A stretch of DNA of 64,000 nt, from assembly GCF_000001735.4 (NCBI RefSeq), contig NC_003070.9:19639971-19703970 (forward strand), written 5' to 3'. This DNA comes from Arabidopsis thaliana. Taxonomy: Eukaryota; Streptophyta; Magnoliopsida; Brassicales; Brassicaceae. Numbering within the stretch: position 1 is the stretch's first letter; each line of letters starts with the position of its first letter. The notes below the pieces were generated by a model. It was given only the letters and a program-made list of their open reading frames with translations. It searched no databases and was not told where the DNA came from. Below, piece by piece: positions 32,700 through 43,373 of this stretch. A program made the translations under genes and the position numbers.

Positions 32700-33589
32700 T
32701 TAATCTTGCTGGAGACCAAAACCAGTTGCATCTGATCTCTTCACGATCCTCAGCCTCTTGCATGATTCTTTAAACATCCTGCCGACAAAAAAAATTTACA
32801 ATTTAAAAAATAAAATTACAAATTTTTGACTTGTAAGAGGTTAATTATATTCATTTTGGTAAATTTGATAATTGAGCATTGTAATGCAAGCTAAACATAA
32901 ACTTACTGCCAAGGTACATCTCCGACGAGCATCCAGTCTCTATCCTTGTCTTCGTATATAATAATGTATTCACACTTCTTACCCTCCTTCGCCACTCCTG
33001 CATAGTTTATATATACATGTGTTATATTTCATAAAGTTCCAACTAATATATGTGTTTTACTCTCTTCACACTTCCAATATATATAGAAACCCTAACAATA
33101 CGTATATATAAAGTTTATAGCTCAATTATAAACATGGTCATGTAACTATTAACTAACGTTACGGGAAATTAGTCCATGCCATTACTAACCTATGCCAAGA
33201 CAGCCGAAGAGATTCTCAAGAACCGTGACTAGATTAATATAACTGTTGCTCGAACCAAGGTCAATCTTCCTCATGTATGGCACACCATCCATGCTCACTT
33301 TCACGTAGCCTATAGCTTTCGATGCTTCCTCATTGTTCTTCTTTCTCCTGTAAGAACACACAGGTGGCCATCCCACCGCTTGACTCTTCACAACCGGCAG
33401 TGATTCATCTTCAACTGATGAAACGACGCTGTTTTCATTCTCAGTATCTAACGCTGATGAGGTCATCATATCCGAGAGCACCCTCTTCTTCTTCTTACTC
33501 GATCCGCATACTGATATTTCGCTATAATTATCTCCTGGAAGACCCAATCGAAGCTCTGTGATCTCGAGTGCTAGACCTTCCTTTGCCAT
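32700..33589 (-). CDS. IAA6: Aux/IAA transcriptional repressor
   Basis: Exons 33589-33190, 32997-32907 and 32778-32700 on the minus strand give 189 residues. Domain I holds the EAR repressor motif TELRLGLPG (residues 11-19). Domain II, the auxin degron, is VGWPPV (72-77). The PB1 region (domains III/IV) starts [18 protein letters not shown], with the conserved Lys near 97, and ends with the acidic face [17 protein letters not shown] basic KRLRIVKRS nuclear signal follows. The protein binds ARFs and recruits TOPLESS, and is degraded by SCF-TIR1/AFB when auxin is present. All parts are intact. Length and sequence match IAA6/SHY1 (At1g52830, from memory). Confidence 0.96.
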
Positions 33590-35577
33590 TTATTTCTTCT
33601 CTTTTTTCTTTTTGTTTAAATTTGGCTATATGAAGTTTTGATACTTTTTTTTTCTCTCAAGCACTTCTCTTGTTGGAATGATAGTATTGAGCTGCCTCGT
33701 GCTTTTATATGTTGTCAAGTTGCTCCAACAAGATCCAATAATATACTGACACATGGAAGAGACTAACATTCATAATTATTTCTGTTAGCTTTGTGGAGGA
33801 AGACAAGGTTAGACCAAAGACAGGTCAACTGAGGATGTGTTGGTCGGTCACATGAGAGACATATGTTGGGTCCTTGTTCTTCATTTTTGTTTATATAGGA
33901 TTTGTTTTAAGAGAACAAATCTTACCGGTGTTAATATTTGTTAGGTTTCTTATAAGATTTATCATTGGCCATCTTTCCTAAACATTACATGTGTTATCCT
34001 TAATAATATACAATTATGTATTCTAAGGATACTGTATTAGTATTATTTCTTAGCCTATTCTTGCTCACATTTTTATTTGGTAGTTGAATACAAATTGTAC
34101 ATACAGGTACATCAAGAATCACATAATGTAGATTTGAGAATCAATGAAGAAAAAAACCCTCACATCAAGGATTGGAATTAGAATTAAGGAAGTTGAGTGG
34201 GAAATAACATGTAATCAATAGGACACGTCTATCATCGGACTATCACTAATGTTTTTTTTTTTCTTCTTTAATTTACTTTATTTGTGGCTATTATTTTTCC
34301 TATTTTAAATATCTTAATGCTTAATATTTGTTCACATTTCTAAAAAATAACGGCTGGATTTTGTGATAGAATGAATAGATGCATTTAGCTTTAAATTCGT
34401 TACTTAGTGACCTAAGTTAGTTACAAAATATAACACAAATAATCTGAATAGGTAAGAGTAATCTGGTTCTTTAGTCTACTACTCTACTCTATAAACAATC
34501 TTTTGCATCGATCATATTCAAATCTGGATTTTGCAATATAATATACAGCTAGATATTTGAGGGAAGAAAATGAAAAAACGTGTACGTGAGTTGGTTCTTG
34601 AATGAAGAAGAACAAGAAGTTGGTCCATGTGACATAATATGAACCATAACAATTAGGCAGACGCGTTAATTTCACTTCATATCAAACAACATTGGTCGTC
34701 CCAAGTGTTAAGTGTCTTTCACCAATGTTTCCATGCATTTATGATTTATGTCCCATTAATTCTTCTATATAGTGTATTAATATTTAATCTCGGATACTTT
34801 AGTAATACGTATCTGCCAAAAATCATTTGGTATACTTTTCCACGTGATTCATAGAGAAGAACGACCAAATAAAAATAAGATGTCAAGTATGTTCCTACAT
34901 CGCGTAGCTAAATGATGAAACCGCATGAACTTTGATTTGAATATTTATTTTTGGGTCATATACTAATTCTGATCAAATAAATAACACGCAACTTGGAATA
35001 AATTTATGTATATAAATGTAATCAGAACCAACAGAATATATATCTAGTTCGAAATCATGAAGGCAACTATAAAATTCAGTATTTACAAGTGTGATGATAA
35101 TGAAAGTGTAATTGTATGAATCTCCGTGAATGGAGAGTTATGTATTGAACATATATATAGGGTTACATGAGATAAGCATAAATCTGTTCCTAAGATATTA
35201 GATATATACAAATATAAGATTCTCATATATATAATCTAACAGAAAGACAGAGATCATAAGAAGAAGAAAAAAGAATGATTCAGTTTGATATTTTTATATA
35301 TTTCATATTTTAGAGAAGAAAAAAAATGTGTTTTAAACTAGATAATGTTTTCAACTTTCAATGTAAATTTTTTTAATTGTTTTCACGATTTAAGTTCTGT
35401 AGGTTGTTTTATTATTTGTTGAATCGTATTTAGGTACATAATAAATGATTTTTAGTTTAAAAAATAAATAAAAATAAATGATTAATTAATTTGTGTGCAA
35501 AACATTTAAACATCTAGTATCAAAGACGGAAGAAGTATTTAAGTTGGAGTTGATAAACCTTATAAACTTCCAAATAC
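33590..35577. other. Intergenic, IAA6 upstream region
   Basis: Roughly 2 kb of AT-rich DNA without coding signal, up to the CACTA element. It includes the IAA6 leader and promoter at its left end. Several open frames are short and lack family resemblance. Confidence 0.45.
33856..33861 (-). promoter_or_regulatory. Candidate auxin response element (TGTCTC) upstream of IAA6
   Basis: GAGACA on the plus strand, i.e. TGTCTC read with the gene, lies about 270 bases upstream of the IAA6 ATG. ARFs bind TGTCNN sites and Aux/IAA genes are early auxin targets. A single six-base match is weak evidence on its own. Confidence 0.35.
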
Positions 35578-35594
35578 CACTACAAGAAAACAAG

Positions 35595-35830
35595 CGATTT
35601 GCGAGGACAATTTGCGATGGAAACAATCCCTCGCAAATTGCTACAGATTTGCGAGACATTTGCGAGGGAGAGAAGACACGTCGCTTTTCCGTCGCAAATT
35701 TTGCGAGGGATAATTCCCTCGCAATATTGCGTGAAATTTGCGAGGAACTTGCGAGGACGAAAAAATTCCTCGCAAAGTCATTGCAAATTGCGAGGGACTT
35801 GCAAGTACAAATATTGTTCTGTGGGAATTT
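35595..35830. repeat. Left subterminal array of TTGCGAGG motifs (CACTA element)
   Basis: The motif TTTGCGAGG(A/G) or its complement CCTCGCAAAT occurs about every 15-25 bases in both orientations. Such arrays in En/Spm elements are TNPA binding sites. The same motif fills the right end at 40065-40360. Confidence 0.8.
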
Positions 35831-35939
35831 TTGCGACGAAACTTACAAAGATCGTGATTTCGCTGGATGGTTAAAATTATATGTAAGTAATATTTGGAAA
35901 TTTTGATATCTTAATGACTTATGTTGAAATGATAAACTT

Positions 35940-36410
35940 AATTAAAATCTACTTTATGTAGGTTACTAACGGATGTGAAAATGAACTTTTACTACTTTGG
36001 TTGTATGAGATCGTTCAAGAACCAAGATCTAAGATCACAACCGCAAAATCATTCGTGGTCGATGTCAATGCAAACAAGACTTATGCAAAGTTCAAACCAT
36101 TTATCCTAGCATCACAAGCTTTCTATCTTACCCGCGTGTGAGGCCTAGGCGTGAAGTGTGGTTATCGGTTATTAAAGTTAATTCCAGAGGCCGTATAGTC
36201 GGCCTAGTTGATGATGTTGTGATGTAACAAGAAAGTCTCAGAGAAGTTTCCATACCAGACATAACAACAGAAGATGTTATCCACATTGACCTACAAAATA
36301 GACAATTAGAAGACATCACAGACGGTTCCGAAGAAGAAAAACAATAAGACGAATTCAGCAAATCTGCTGAAAGCGTTGAGTAAAAAAATGATAGTAATGA
36401 TTCAGAAAAT
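35940..36410 (+). pseudogene. Remnant of a CACTA TNPD transposase C-terminal (DUF4216-like) region
   Basis: The + strand reads YAKFKPFILASQAFYL in one frame, then YPRVRPRREVWLSVIKVN and SRGRIVGLVDDVV in the next. This matches the FKPFILASQA...YV-YP...W-VIKV-PRGR pattern of the DUF4216 region found near the end of TNPD-type transposases. The frame shift between the two parts, an in-frame stop and the absence of the DDE core show that it is a fossil piece. It explains why the element is non-autonomous. Confidence 0.6.
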
Positions 36411-37163
36411 GAATAAGAATAAATGTTACTATATTGTTTACTTTTGATGTTTTTACTAAATATAATAAATAAATGAATAAATAATTCAGAAAATGATTTA
36501 TATATACTTTCAATTTTATAATTTTAAAGATTTTTTGTAATTTCAAAACTTATAAATTCTTAATAAATTTCTCATTTTAAATATCTGAAATTTTTGGATA
36601 TTTTTATTAATTTTTGTTTTTTGAATACTTTGCGAGGAGTTGCTATTGACCTCGCAAATCCCTAGCAATTTGCGAGGGATTTGCGATGAAAGACGCAAAT
36701 CCCTCGCAAATAAGTTGAAAACCCTAATAAGTCGTTTCCTCGCAAGTCCGTAGCAAAATTTGCGAGGGAATTGCGAGGCTTTTTAAATATATATATACAC
36801 TGCAACCGTGTTTGAGCTGCGCTCAAACCTAGCCGCACACACCGAAACCCTAAAATTTTCTTCTTCTCTGTTCTTCTTCTCTGTTCTTCTTCTCCGGATC
36901 TTCTTCTCCGTTCTTCTTCTCCTTTGTTCTTCTCCATTCTTCTTCTCCGTCGTGCCACATCCTCTACGAGGAGATCCAGATAGCCGCCGCTAACCAGGAA
37001 ACCCTAATTTCGGAGGTTTGAAATCGAGTCTCTTCCGTCTCCGTTCTTCTTCTCCGACGACAACTCGGTCTTCTTTGCCGCCTCTCCTCTCACATCGATC
37101 TGCAAGGTAAAGAAATGTTTCTATTTGAAACCTTATCGATTTTCTGCAGATCTTAGTAAGGTT

Positions 37164-37385
37164 TAGTTTTACTTATTCGATTTGTTCTGTTTCATTTGAT
37201 TTGGGTTTCGTTTACTCAATCGATTTGTTATGTTTCATTTGATTAGGGTTTCTTTTACTCAATCGATTTGTTCTGTTTCATTTAATTAGGGTTTCGTTTA
37301 CTCAATCGATTTGTTATGTTTCATTTGATTAGGGTTTCGTTTACTCAATCGATTTGTTATGTTTCATTTGATTAGGGTTTCGTTT
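37164..37385. repeat. 43-bp tandem repeat, five copies, in the leader of the TNPA-like gene
   Basis: The unit is CAATCGATTTGTT-TGTTTCATTTGATTAGGGTTTCGTTTACT. CGATTTGTT recurs at 37178, 37221, 37264, 37307 and 37350, exactly 43 bases apart. The array lies ~220 bases upstream of the ATG, probably in a leader intron. Confidence 0.85.
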
Positions 37386-37606
37386 AACAAACAACTAAAT
37401 GATGAGCATGTGTATAGCATTAGACAACTTTATATTTTGTTGGTTATGCAAATTTTTTAGTTTAATCCCACAGGATATCTCGACTAATTGTGATTCTTTT
37501 ATAATAGAGTTTCATTTTAATGTTTGATTTTCTCTTTAGATCTTATTAGGGTTTCATAATTTGAGTTTGATTGTCTCTTTACTAATGTGTTATTTTTATT
37601 TGCAAG

Positions 37607-39810
37607 ATGAGCTTCTCCGGGAACGATTATACAAGGTATCTGTCTCAGCAGCAACAGAGTCCGCACACGAGTGTAAGTGAAGGGAACACCTCAGCTGTTA
37701 ATGGTACTCGTCGTTCCTCTGCACAACAGATGCCAACCGATCTGAACTCTAATCATCCGGATGGTTCTGCTCCCCAACCGCAAAATCATTCGCCTCAACC
37801 TTCAGTCAATCATTCGAATCCTCTAACTGCCAGGCTTAACGACATGACACTAGAAGAGTTGCTTGAAAGTCCTGGGCGTGCATCTTTGCCTAGATTAGAT
37901 CCTAACCGTCCTCCGGGAACTTTCTGGTAAGTATAAGTCACTTGTTTTGCATTCTAAGTTAATTTACATAATGATAAGTCACTTGTCTCTGTCTGATGGA
38001 ATCTTGTTTTGTAGGTTTGACGATGACACATCAGTAGCAGCCACTGTCCGGAGCATTTTTGAAAGAGATTTCAAAGAGCCTCACGCTAATTGGACACAGA
38101 CACCAGCACCAGTGATCAAACGCTGGTTTGAGACATTTGCTGTAAGTCTTTTCAAGTTGTGTTTTATTTTGTAAAGCTGTTGGAATTGTTTATTTCTGAT
38201 GTGTCTTGTTTTTTTGTAGCAAGTGTATAACTGGGACGCTGCAATAAATGAGAGAGTGCGGAATGAGTTTGAAGCAAAGCTGAAGGATAGGATGTCTGAT
38301 CAAGTCTGTCGGTGGAAGGGAAAGTGGAGGGAAAAGGGAGATGAGGCCAAACCAAAGTGGATTGATCCAGATGTGTGGGCAGGTCTTGTTAAGTTTTGGA
38401 AGGATCCTAAGTCGGAATTAAAGAGTATCAACAGTAGAAATACAAGATACCATGATCCGGATGGCCTCGGGATACATAAACATCGCTCTGGCCAGACTTC
38501 TTACAAAGCCCGTGCTCGCAAACGTGTAAGTACCTACGCACCTTTACTTTATTTACATTGTTGAACAAACAACTAACCATATTTTTTTTTCTGCTCCAAC
38601 ATGTGACTCACTGCCCGAACTTGGTTGTAGTGTGAGATGACTGGAGAGACTTGTCCAGATTTTCTTGTGCTCTTAGATGAGACACATAGAAAATCTGATG
38701 GAACTTTCATTGATAGAAAGTCTGAGGAGGTTTACAAAGAAGTTTCTTCGAGGATTCAAGAGGAGGAGTCTCAGCTGTGTTCAGGGGACACTACGGAGAG
38801 CACAGCTTCTGGGGGGTTATCTATTAAGGCCAAGAACAAGATTTATGCTCAGGTAAAATTTTTGTTTTGTCATTGTGTTTTGGGTTACTTGCATTATGTT
38901 TTGGATGGCTTGCAACATTTCATTGTGTTCAGTCATTTGTCTTTCACTTCAATATAGTTTTGGCTGGCTTGGATTATGTCATTGTCTGTTCATGATCTTG
39001 TCTTTGTCATTGTCAGATGGCTTGAGTAGATAGTTCTTGTCATTGTCTTTTTTAGTGTAAGTCTGTTGTGGCTTGCATTATGATATATTGAATATGAAAC
39101 GGTTATGATTATGTCATTGTGTTTGTGATTTTGTCTTCCTTAGTATTTTCTATTGTGGCTTGCAATAAATCATAGTGAATATGAAACTGTTATGTCATTG
39201 TCTGTTCATGTCCTTGTCTTTGTCATTGTCGCATGGCTTGGGTAGCTAGTTCATGCCATTGTCTTTTTCAGTGTTTGTTGTGGCTTGCATTATGATATAC
39301 TGAATATGAAACGATTATGATTATGTCATTTTGTTCGTGATTTTGTTTTCCTTAGTATTTGGCAATTGTGGCTTGCATTATATCATAGTGAATGTGAACC
39401 TGTTATGATTTGTTGTGTTTTTGGTTTTGAGTTTGTTACAGGTTGCTCCAAAAAAGAAAGGCAGGGTTTATGGGGCTGGTTCATTGCAGATAGAAGCCTC
39501 CTCAGCTCATGCTGGTCCAGTGCTGCCTGGGGAAGACCCGGTTGTTCTCTCTCGAAAGCTGGCTGTCGCTGAAGCTACTATTGCAACCCAAGCTGAGAAG
39601 ATCACTAGCTTTGACGTCTACTTCGATTATCTTGCCGATAAGGATCCAGAGTTCGCTGCCCTCTTTCGAGCCAGAACCTCTACAAGGACTGAGCCGACCA
39701 GCTCCAATCCGATACCGGAGGAGCCCAATACCGCAGCTGCTCCATCTGCTGGGATCAGAGATGAGGTAGTCGGAGCCACAGGATCATCCTCTCCATCTCA
39801 AGCTTTCTAA
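37607..39810 (+). CDS. TNPA-like CACTA transposase-associated protein (Transposase_24 / Ptta-En-Spm type)
   Basis: Exons 37607-37926, 38015-38141, 38220-38525, 38631-38852 and 39442-39810 join at GT-AG sites to an uninterrupted 447 residues. The N-terminus is low-complexity (Gln/Ser/Asn/Pro). The conserved part runs from GTFWFDDDTSVAATVRSIFE through VYNWDAAINERVRNEFEAKL to HRSGQTSYKARARKR and ETCPDFLVLLDETHRKSDGT, the signature of the plant En/Spm Transposase_24 family. The C-terminal exon has a short coiled-coil-like stretch (LSRKLAVAEATIATQAEKI). In Spm, TNPA binds the subterminal motifs and aids excision; here the TTGCGAGG arrays are the likely targets (inference). The intact frame suggests recent activity or selection. 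Confidence 0.85.
38860..39420. repeat. Irregular repeats in the last intron of the TNPA-like gene
   Basis: Two ~220-bp blocks repeat GTGGCTTGCATTATGATAT, GAATATGAAACG-TTATGATTATGTCATT and GATTTTGT-TTCCTTAGTATTT (near 39067 and 39290), with shorter GTCATTGTCTGTTCATG fragments in between. The repeats make the intron unusually long (589 bases). Confidence 0.65.
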
Positions 39811-40379
39811 GATTATAACTTGCATTACTTTGGGTCAAGAAACATAGACTTTTTTGGTTTGTTTAATTATGTGTTGAATACTTGGATCTTTATTTCAGTT
39901 TCTATAAACAATTATGCTTTCAATTTCAATTCAAGTTTCATTTTCAATTTCAATTAGTTTTCAAATAATCTAAGTTTAATATCAAATATAAAGATTTAAT
40001 CTAAATCTAATAGCTAAACAAAACAGTAATTACGCTAATTAGTAAACTCAGTGTGATGCAAATAATTCGCAAATTCGTCGCAAAAGTTACTAGGGATTTG
40101 CTACTAAAGCTAAAACACATCGCAAGTCCATCGCAAAAATTGCGAGGGAGATGCGACACCTGTTTAAATTGCTACCGTTGTTGTCCCTCGCAAATTGCAA
40201 CTAGTTTGCGAGAGATTTTGTTCGTCGCAAAATTTGCGAGGGAATTACTACTGTTAACCATTTGCGAGACGCGTTTTGCGAGGAACTGCTGTTCCTCGCA
40301 AATCTCTCGCGATTAACGATTTGCGAGGGATTACCGACGAAATCTTCCGTCGCAAGTCGCCTGTTTTCTTGTAGTGTAC

Positions 40380-43166
40380 AATGATTAAAATAAGGAGACA
40401 AATAACTTTTCTAAGGTAGATACTTGATTAATACGCAGGAAATATGATCATAATAATAACAGTAATAATAAAATGATAGTAATTTATTTTCTTATTGATA
40501 AGAAACAAGCTATGAAAATAATTGATTTATTTTTGGATTGCCGAAGCCTTTAATGGAGAATTTCAGACCTCCCAAAATTTGAGACAAATATGTCCTTATG
40601 AAATTAAATATACAATTCGATCCAACCGAAAAATAAACTAGGACGAAGACACCACTACCCCAACAATAATAATTAGGATTCTTAAGAGTGTTTTGAGGAT
40701 GCATTAGCGTGTCTAATGATATAATCGACCCTGATAAAGTGAAATTACTCATCAAATTAATGCTGCTATTTGAAGGAACTTTGATTTTTTTTATCAACCG
40801 AAAGTTGAGTTCTTTTTTTGACTAATTGTAGTTTAATACTAAAATATGTATGAAGGTTTTACGCATAATGATATATCTTACTAGCTATCGTGTATCAGTC
40901 TCTTAATCATCACGGTTTCTAACCTATACTTTACAGTTTACATCATCCTAATTAAGTTCCTAAATCCTAGCTATTCGTTTTATATTAAAAGGTTATATAT
41001 AACGATATCATAATATACGACTAACGGGTGATAGGGGCTACAACGAAAGTCTAAAACTTTGGTTCAAATCTAGAATTTAATCTTTTCCAACTCCGATATC
41101 ATTAAATTATGATATCATTACATTAAAGGAAAAACGATATCATTAAATTTATGATGTTCAAAGTTTCTTAGTTAGTTAATTAAATTTAAAATTTTTACAC
41201 AAAAAAAGTTCTCTTAATTAGTAAATTTGAGTTAAATATGGGGGCTAGGCTCTATATGTTGGACTCCAAGACATGAGACTTCTGATCGACCCGGATCTGC
41301 ATAAAAAGACCCTTTTCCATGAATTATTTAAGAATATGGTTATCTTCATTTGAAGGAAGCCAGAACAACCAAAAACACAAGTAATAAATCATTGTCACGC
41401 AAGTCATGTATACATATTATCTTCATTGATTAGTATATGTACTAATTAGCTATTGTAGAAAATGAGACCTAAAGTACTTTTGATCTTCATGAAATCCCAC
41501 ACGAAGACAAGTAAATCCGGATTCGAAAAGCCTTTCAATCCATTCTTTTCGGCTGTAAACTGTTGCAAAACATAAGAGCTATTGTATCAGATATTATCTA
41601 TATACTCTTTAAGTCTTAACAAACGATAAATCTATACAAAAATAGAATCTATATAAACTTGTTATACAAACCATGCGGTCCATTCATAGTTTCTCGCCAA
41701 ACTCGTAACATTGTAAGCAACAAAAACATGAAAAAAATTACACAATACAAAAGCTTATTAGCCATTGGCGATATAGAGGAATATAGTGAGAAAATGAGAT
41801 CTTTTACAGTTCTTTTTGGCTTTTGCCAATACAACGGATTGAATTTATAACTCTTCAAATGTTTTGAACACTATTATTGATCATTGACCATTTCAGATTT
41901 TTTAATAGTCAAATTAATGGCTTTAGGTTCTCATTTATTTTATATAGACTATAGTCTTTGCCCCCATAAATCACGTTACAAAAAAATCTTATATTTTGTT
42001 TGTCTTAACGTATGCCTAAATTTGGTTCTTTCTTTTTTTTCTTTTCTTTTTTCCTAAACTTTGGTTCTACCAAAAAGCTTTAACAAAGGTTAGTAAATAT
42101 CTATCGTAGATGTTTCTTTCAGAAGGCTTGAGACAAGAAACGTGTCCATGTGTTTGTAATATAACCACTGATGGAAAACTTGGTACGATATTTATTACGC
42201 CGCTACACTACACATGGTGTTGATGTTCTCATCAGATTACATTGGATCTAAGTATTCCAATTGTGAGATTCCATATACACGTCCTATTGATGTTGAGAAA
42301 ATGACATGAATGAAGTGACAAAATTCTGTAAAACAAAATCAAACATTTGTTTTTCTTTTGTTTTTTTTGGGTAGGCTGTTTTGTTTATATCTTGCTTAAA
42401 AGAAAATAAAAGAGCTTGCACAGCGTGAAAGTGGAGACAGCCAAATTATGCTTCTTTCGTCCCATTTTCTTAAGAACTAAAACTTCACTACTGAAAAGAA
42501 AACAATTAAAATTTTGAAATCGGTAAGGAAAAAATTACATGCAGAAAGTGGAAATGTTATGTATATATGATCATGCGAAAATGTGGTATCATATTACGAT
42601 TTTAAGTTACATGTATTTAAAACAATATACCATAATCGTATAATTAAGTAGTAGTATACTAGTATGGATGGTTATTGTAGTTGAACTGTATGGATGGTTT
42701 ATCATCATTTTTTTAATAAACATAGATTAATTTAGGATAATATGAAGAAGTTTAATCAACTGTTCCAAACAAAAGTAAAATTTCTTTGGATACTCCAACA
42801 ATTTCAAAATTAACAAATAAAACAAAAATGTTTCAACTTGTTCTATTGATTTAGACAAATAGTCAAAAAAATTAGATAACATCTTCAACACACCGATCAC
42901 ACCAACAACAACATTATATATATACACTAACACTGAACCATATAATTTCCGTTTAATTAGAAGGGATTCAACATGACAATAAAATCCTCTTGCAAGTAGA
43001 TAGAATCGAAGCAGATTCAACAAAACCCTATGATCGCTATTACATATTATTTTATAATAATATATATAACTCTTTGTTGCTAATAATTAAGAGAGGATCA
43101 TCATTTAAATTAAAGAAATTAAGGAAAAAAACAAGTGAGTTGATAATTAAATTTGGAAAATCTGGT
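40380..43166. other. Gene-poor spacer right of the CACTA element
   Basis: AT-rich sequence with no complete gene. One exon-like stretch on the minus strand at 41450-41559 is listed separately. A TTTTTTCTTTTCTTTT pyrimidine tract lies near 42032-42052. Other open frames (40510-40797, 41649-41858, 42727-43023) are short, hydrophobic and without family resemblance. Confidence 0.45.
41450..41559 (-). pseudogene. Orphan terminal-exon-like fragment
   Basis: After an acceptor (TTTTGCAACAG, ending at 41560), the minus strand reads YSRKEWIERLFESGFTCLRV then GFHEDQKYFRSHFLQ and a stop. Codon use and composition look like true coding DNA, unlike the surroundings. The pattern F/Y-S-x-x-W-I-E-x-L-F-E-x-x-G-F recalls the end of class I S-adenosylmethionine methyltransferases (a weak match by eye). 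I found no matching upstream exons. It could be the last exon of a short gene with widely spaced exons or a duplicated gene scrap. Confidence 0.35.
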
Positions 43167-43373
43167 TCAACGATAAGACTTAAGAACAGAGCCACAGAAA
43201 CTGCAAACAACAGCTCTCCAAGATCTCCAATAAATAGGAATGAAACAGAATCTAGTCGAAGTCTTCATGTCGGCGATGCTCGCACAATGGCCACACCGTG
43301 AGCAAGTTCCAGCCGCCGGTTTGCTCCGTTTCACTTTCCTTGTCTGATCAACCAAGAAACAGAAACAAACCAT
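43167..43373 (-). CDS. Small two-CxxC (zinc-ribbon-like) plant protein of unknown function
   Basis: This frame of 68 residues starts at the ATG giving MVCFCFLVDQTRKVKRSKPA; an in-frame upstream ATG would add 13 residues with poor resemblance. It carries two CxxC pairs, CSRCGHC (about residues 24-30) and CSFCGS (about 57-62), separated by STRFCFIPIYWRSWRAVV. This spacing and the RFCF-P-Y core are what I recall from a family of small plant proteins with a treble-clef or ribbon-like zinc site; no function is known. A TATA-like TATTTATAG on the minus strand lies ~180 bases upstream (43556-43548). Possibly At1g52855 (from memory). Confidence 0.65.
   Translation of the reverse strand: MVCFCFLVDQTRKVKRSKPAAGTCSRCGHCASIADMKTSTRFCFIPIYWRSWRAVVCSFCGSVLKSYR

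Larger units (their letters stand above)
35575..40379 (+). mobile_element. CACTA (En/Spm-like) DNA transposon, complete ends, non-autonomous
   Basis: The element body is 35578-40376 (4799 bp), flanked by the 3-bp duplication TAC (35575-35577 and 40377-40379). It starts CACTACAAGAAAACA and ends with the complement TGTTTTCTTGTAGTG; the match continues to about 28 bases with two differences. Both subterminal regions (35595-35830, 40065-40360) and one internal region (36630-36780) carry many copies of TTGCGAGG(G) in both orientations, as expected for transposase-factor binding repeats. Internally there is a TNPD-type remnant, a promoter with five 43-bp repeats and an intact five-exon TNPA-like gene. 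Nearly identical ends and an intact frame suggest a fairly recent insertion. It lacks a full DDE transposase, so it would depend on another copy. Confidence 0.9.

Noticed and set aside
35599-35906. Open frames of 91 and 137 codons at the left end of the CACTA element
   Set aside because: They are produced by the TTGCGAGG motif array (repeating R-D-L/C-E peptides) and are not genes.
41010-41120. Possible tRNA-derived SINE (GGTTCAAATC B-box-like text)
   Set aside because: No convincing A box, no target duplication and no poly-A tail; a single motif match is insufficient.
42990-43301. 103-codon plus-strand frame opposite the small two-CxxC gene
   Set aside because: Antisense shadow; composition is AT-driven (Lys/Ile/Asn) in its first half and mirrors the minus-strand gene in the second.
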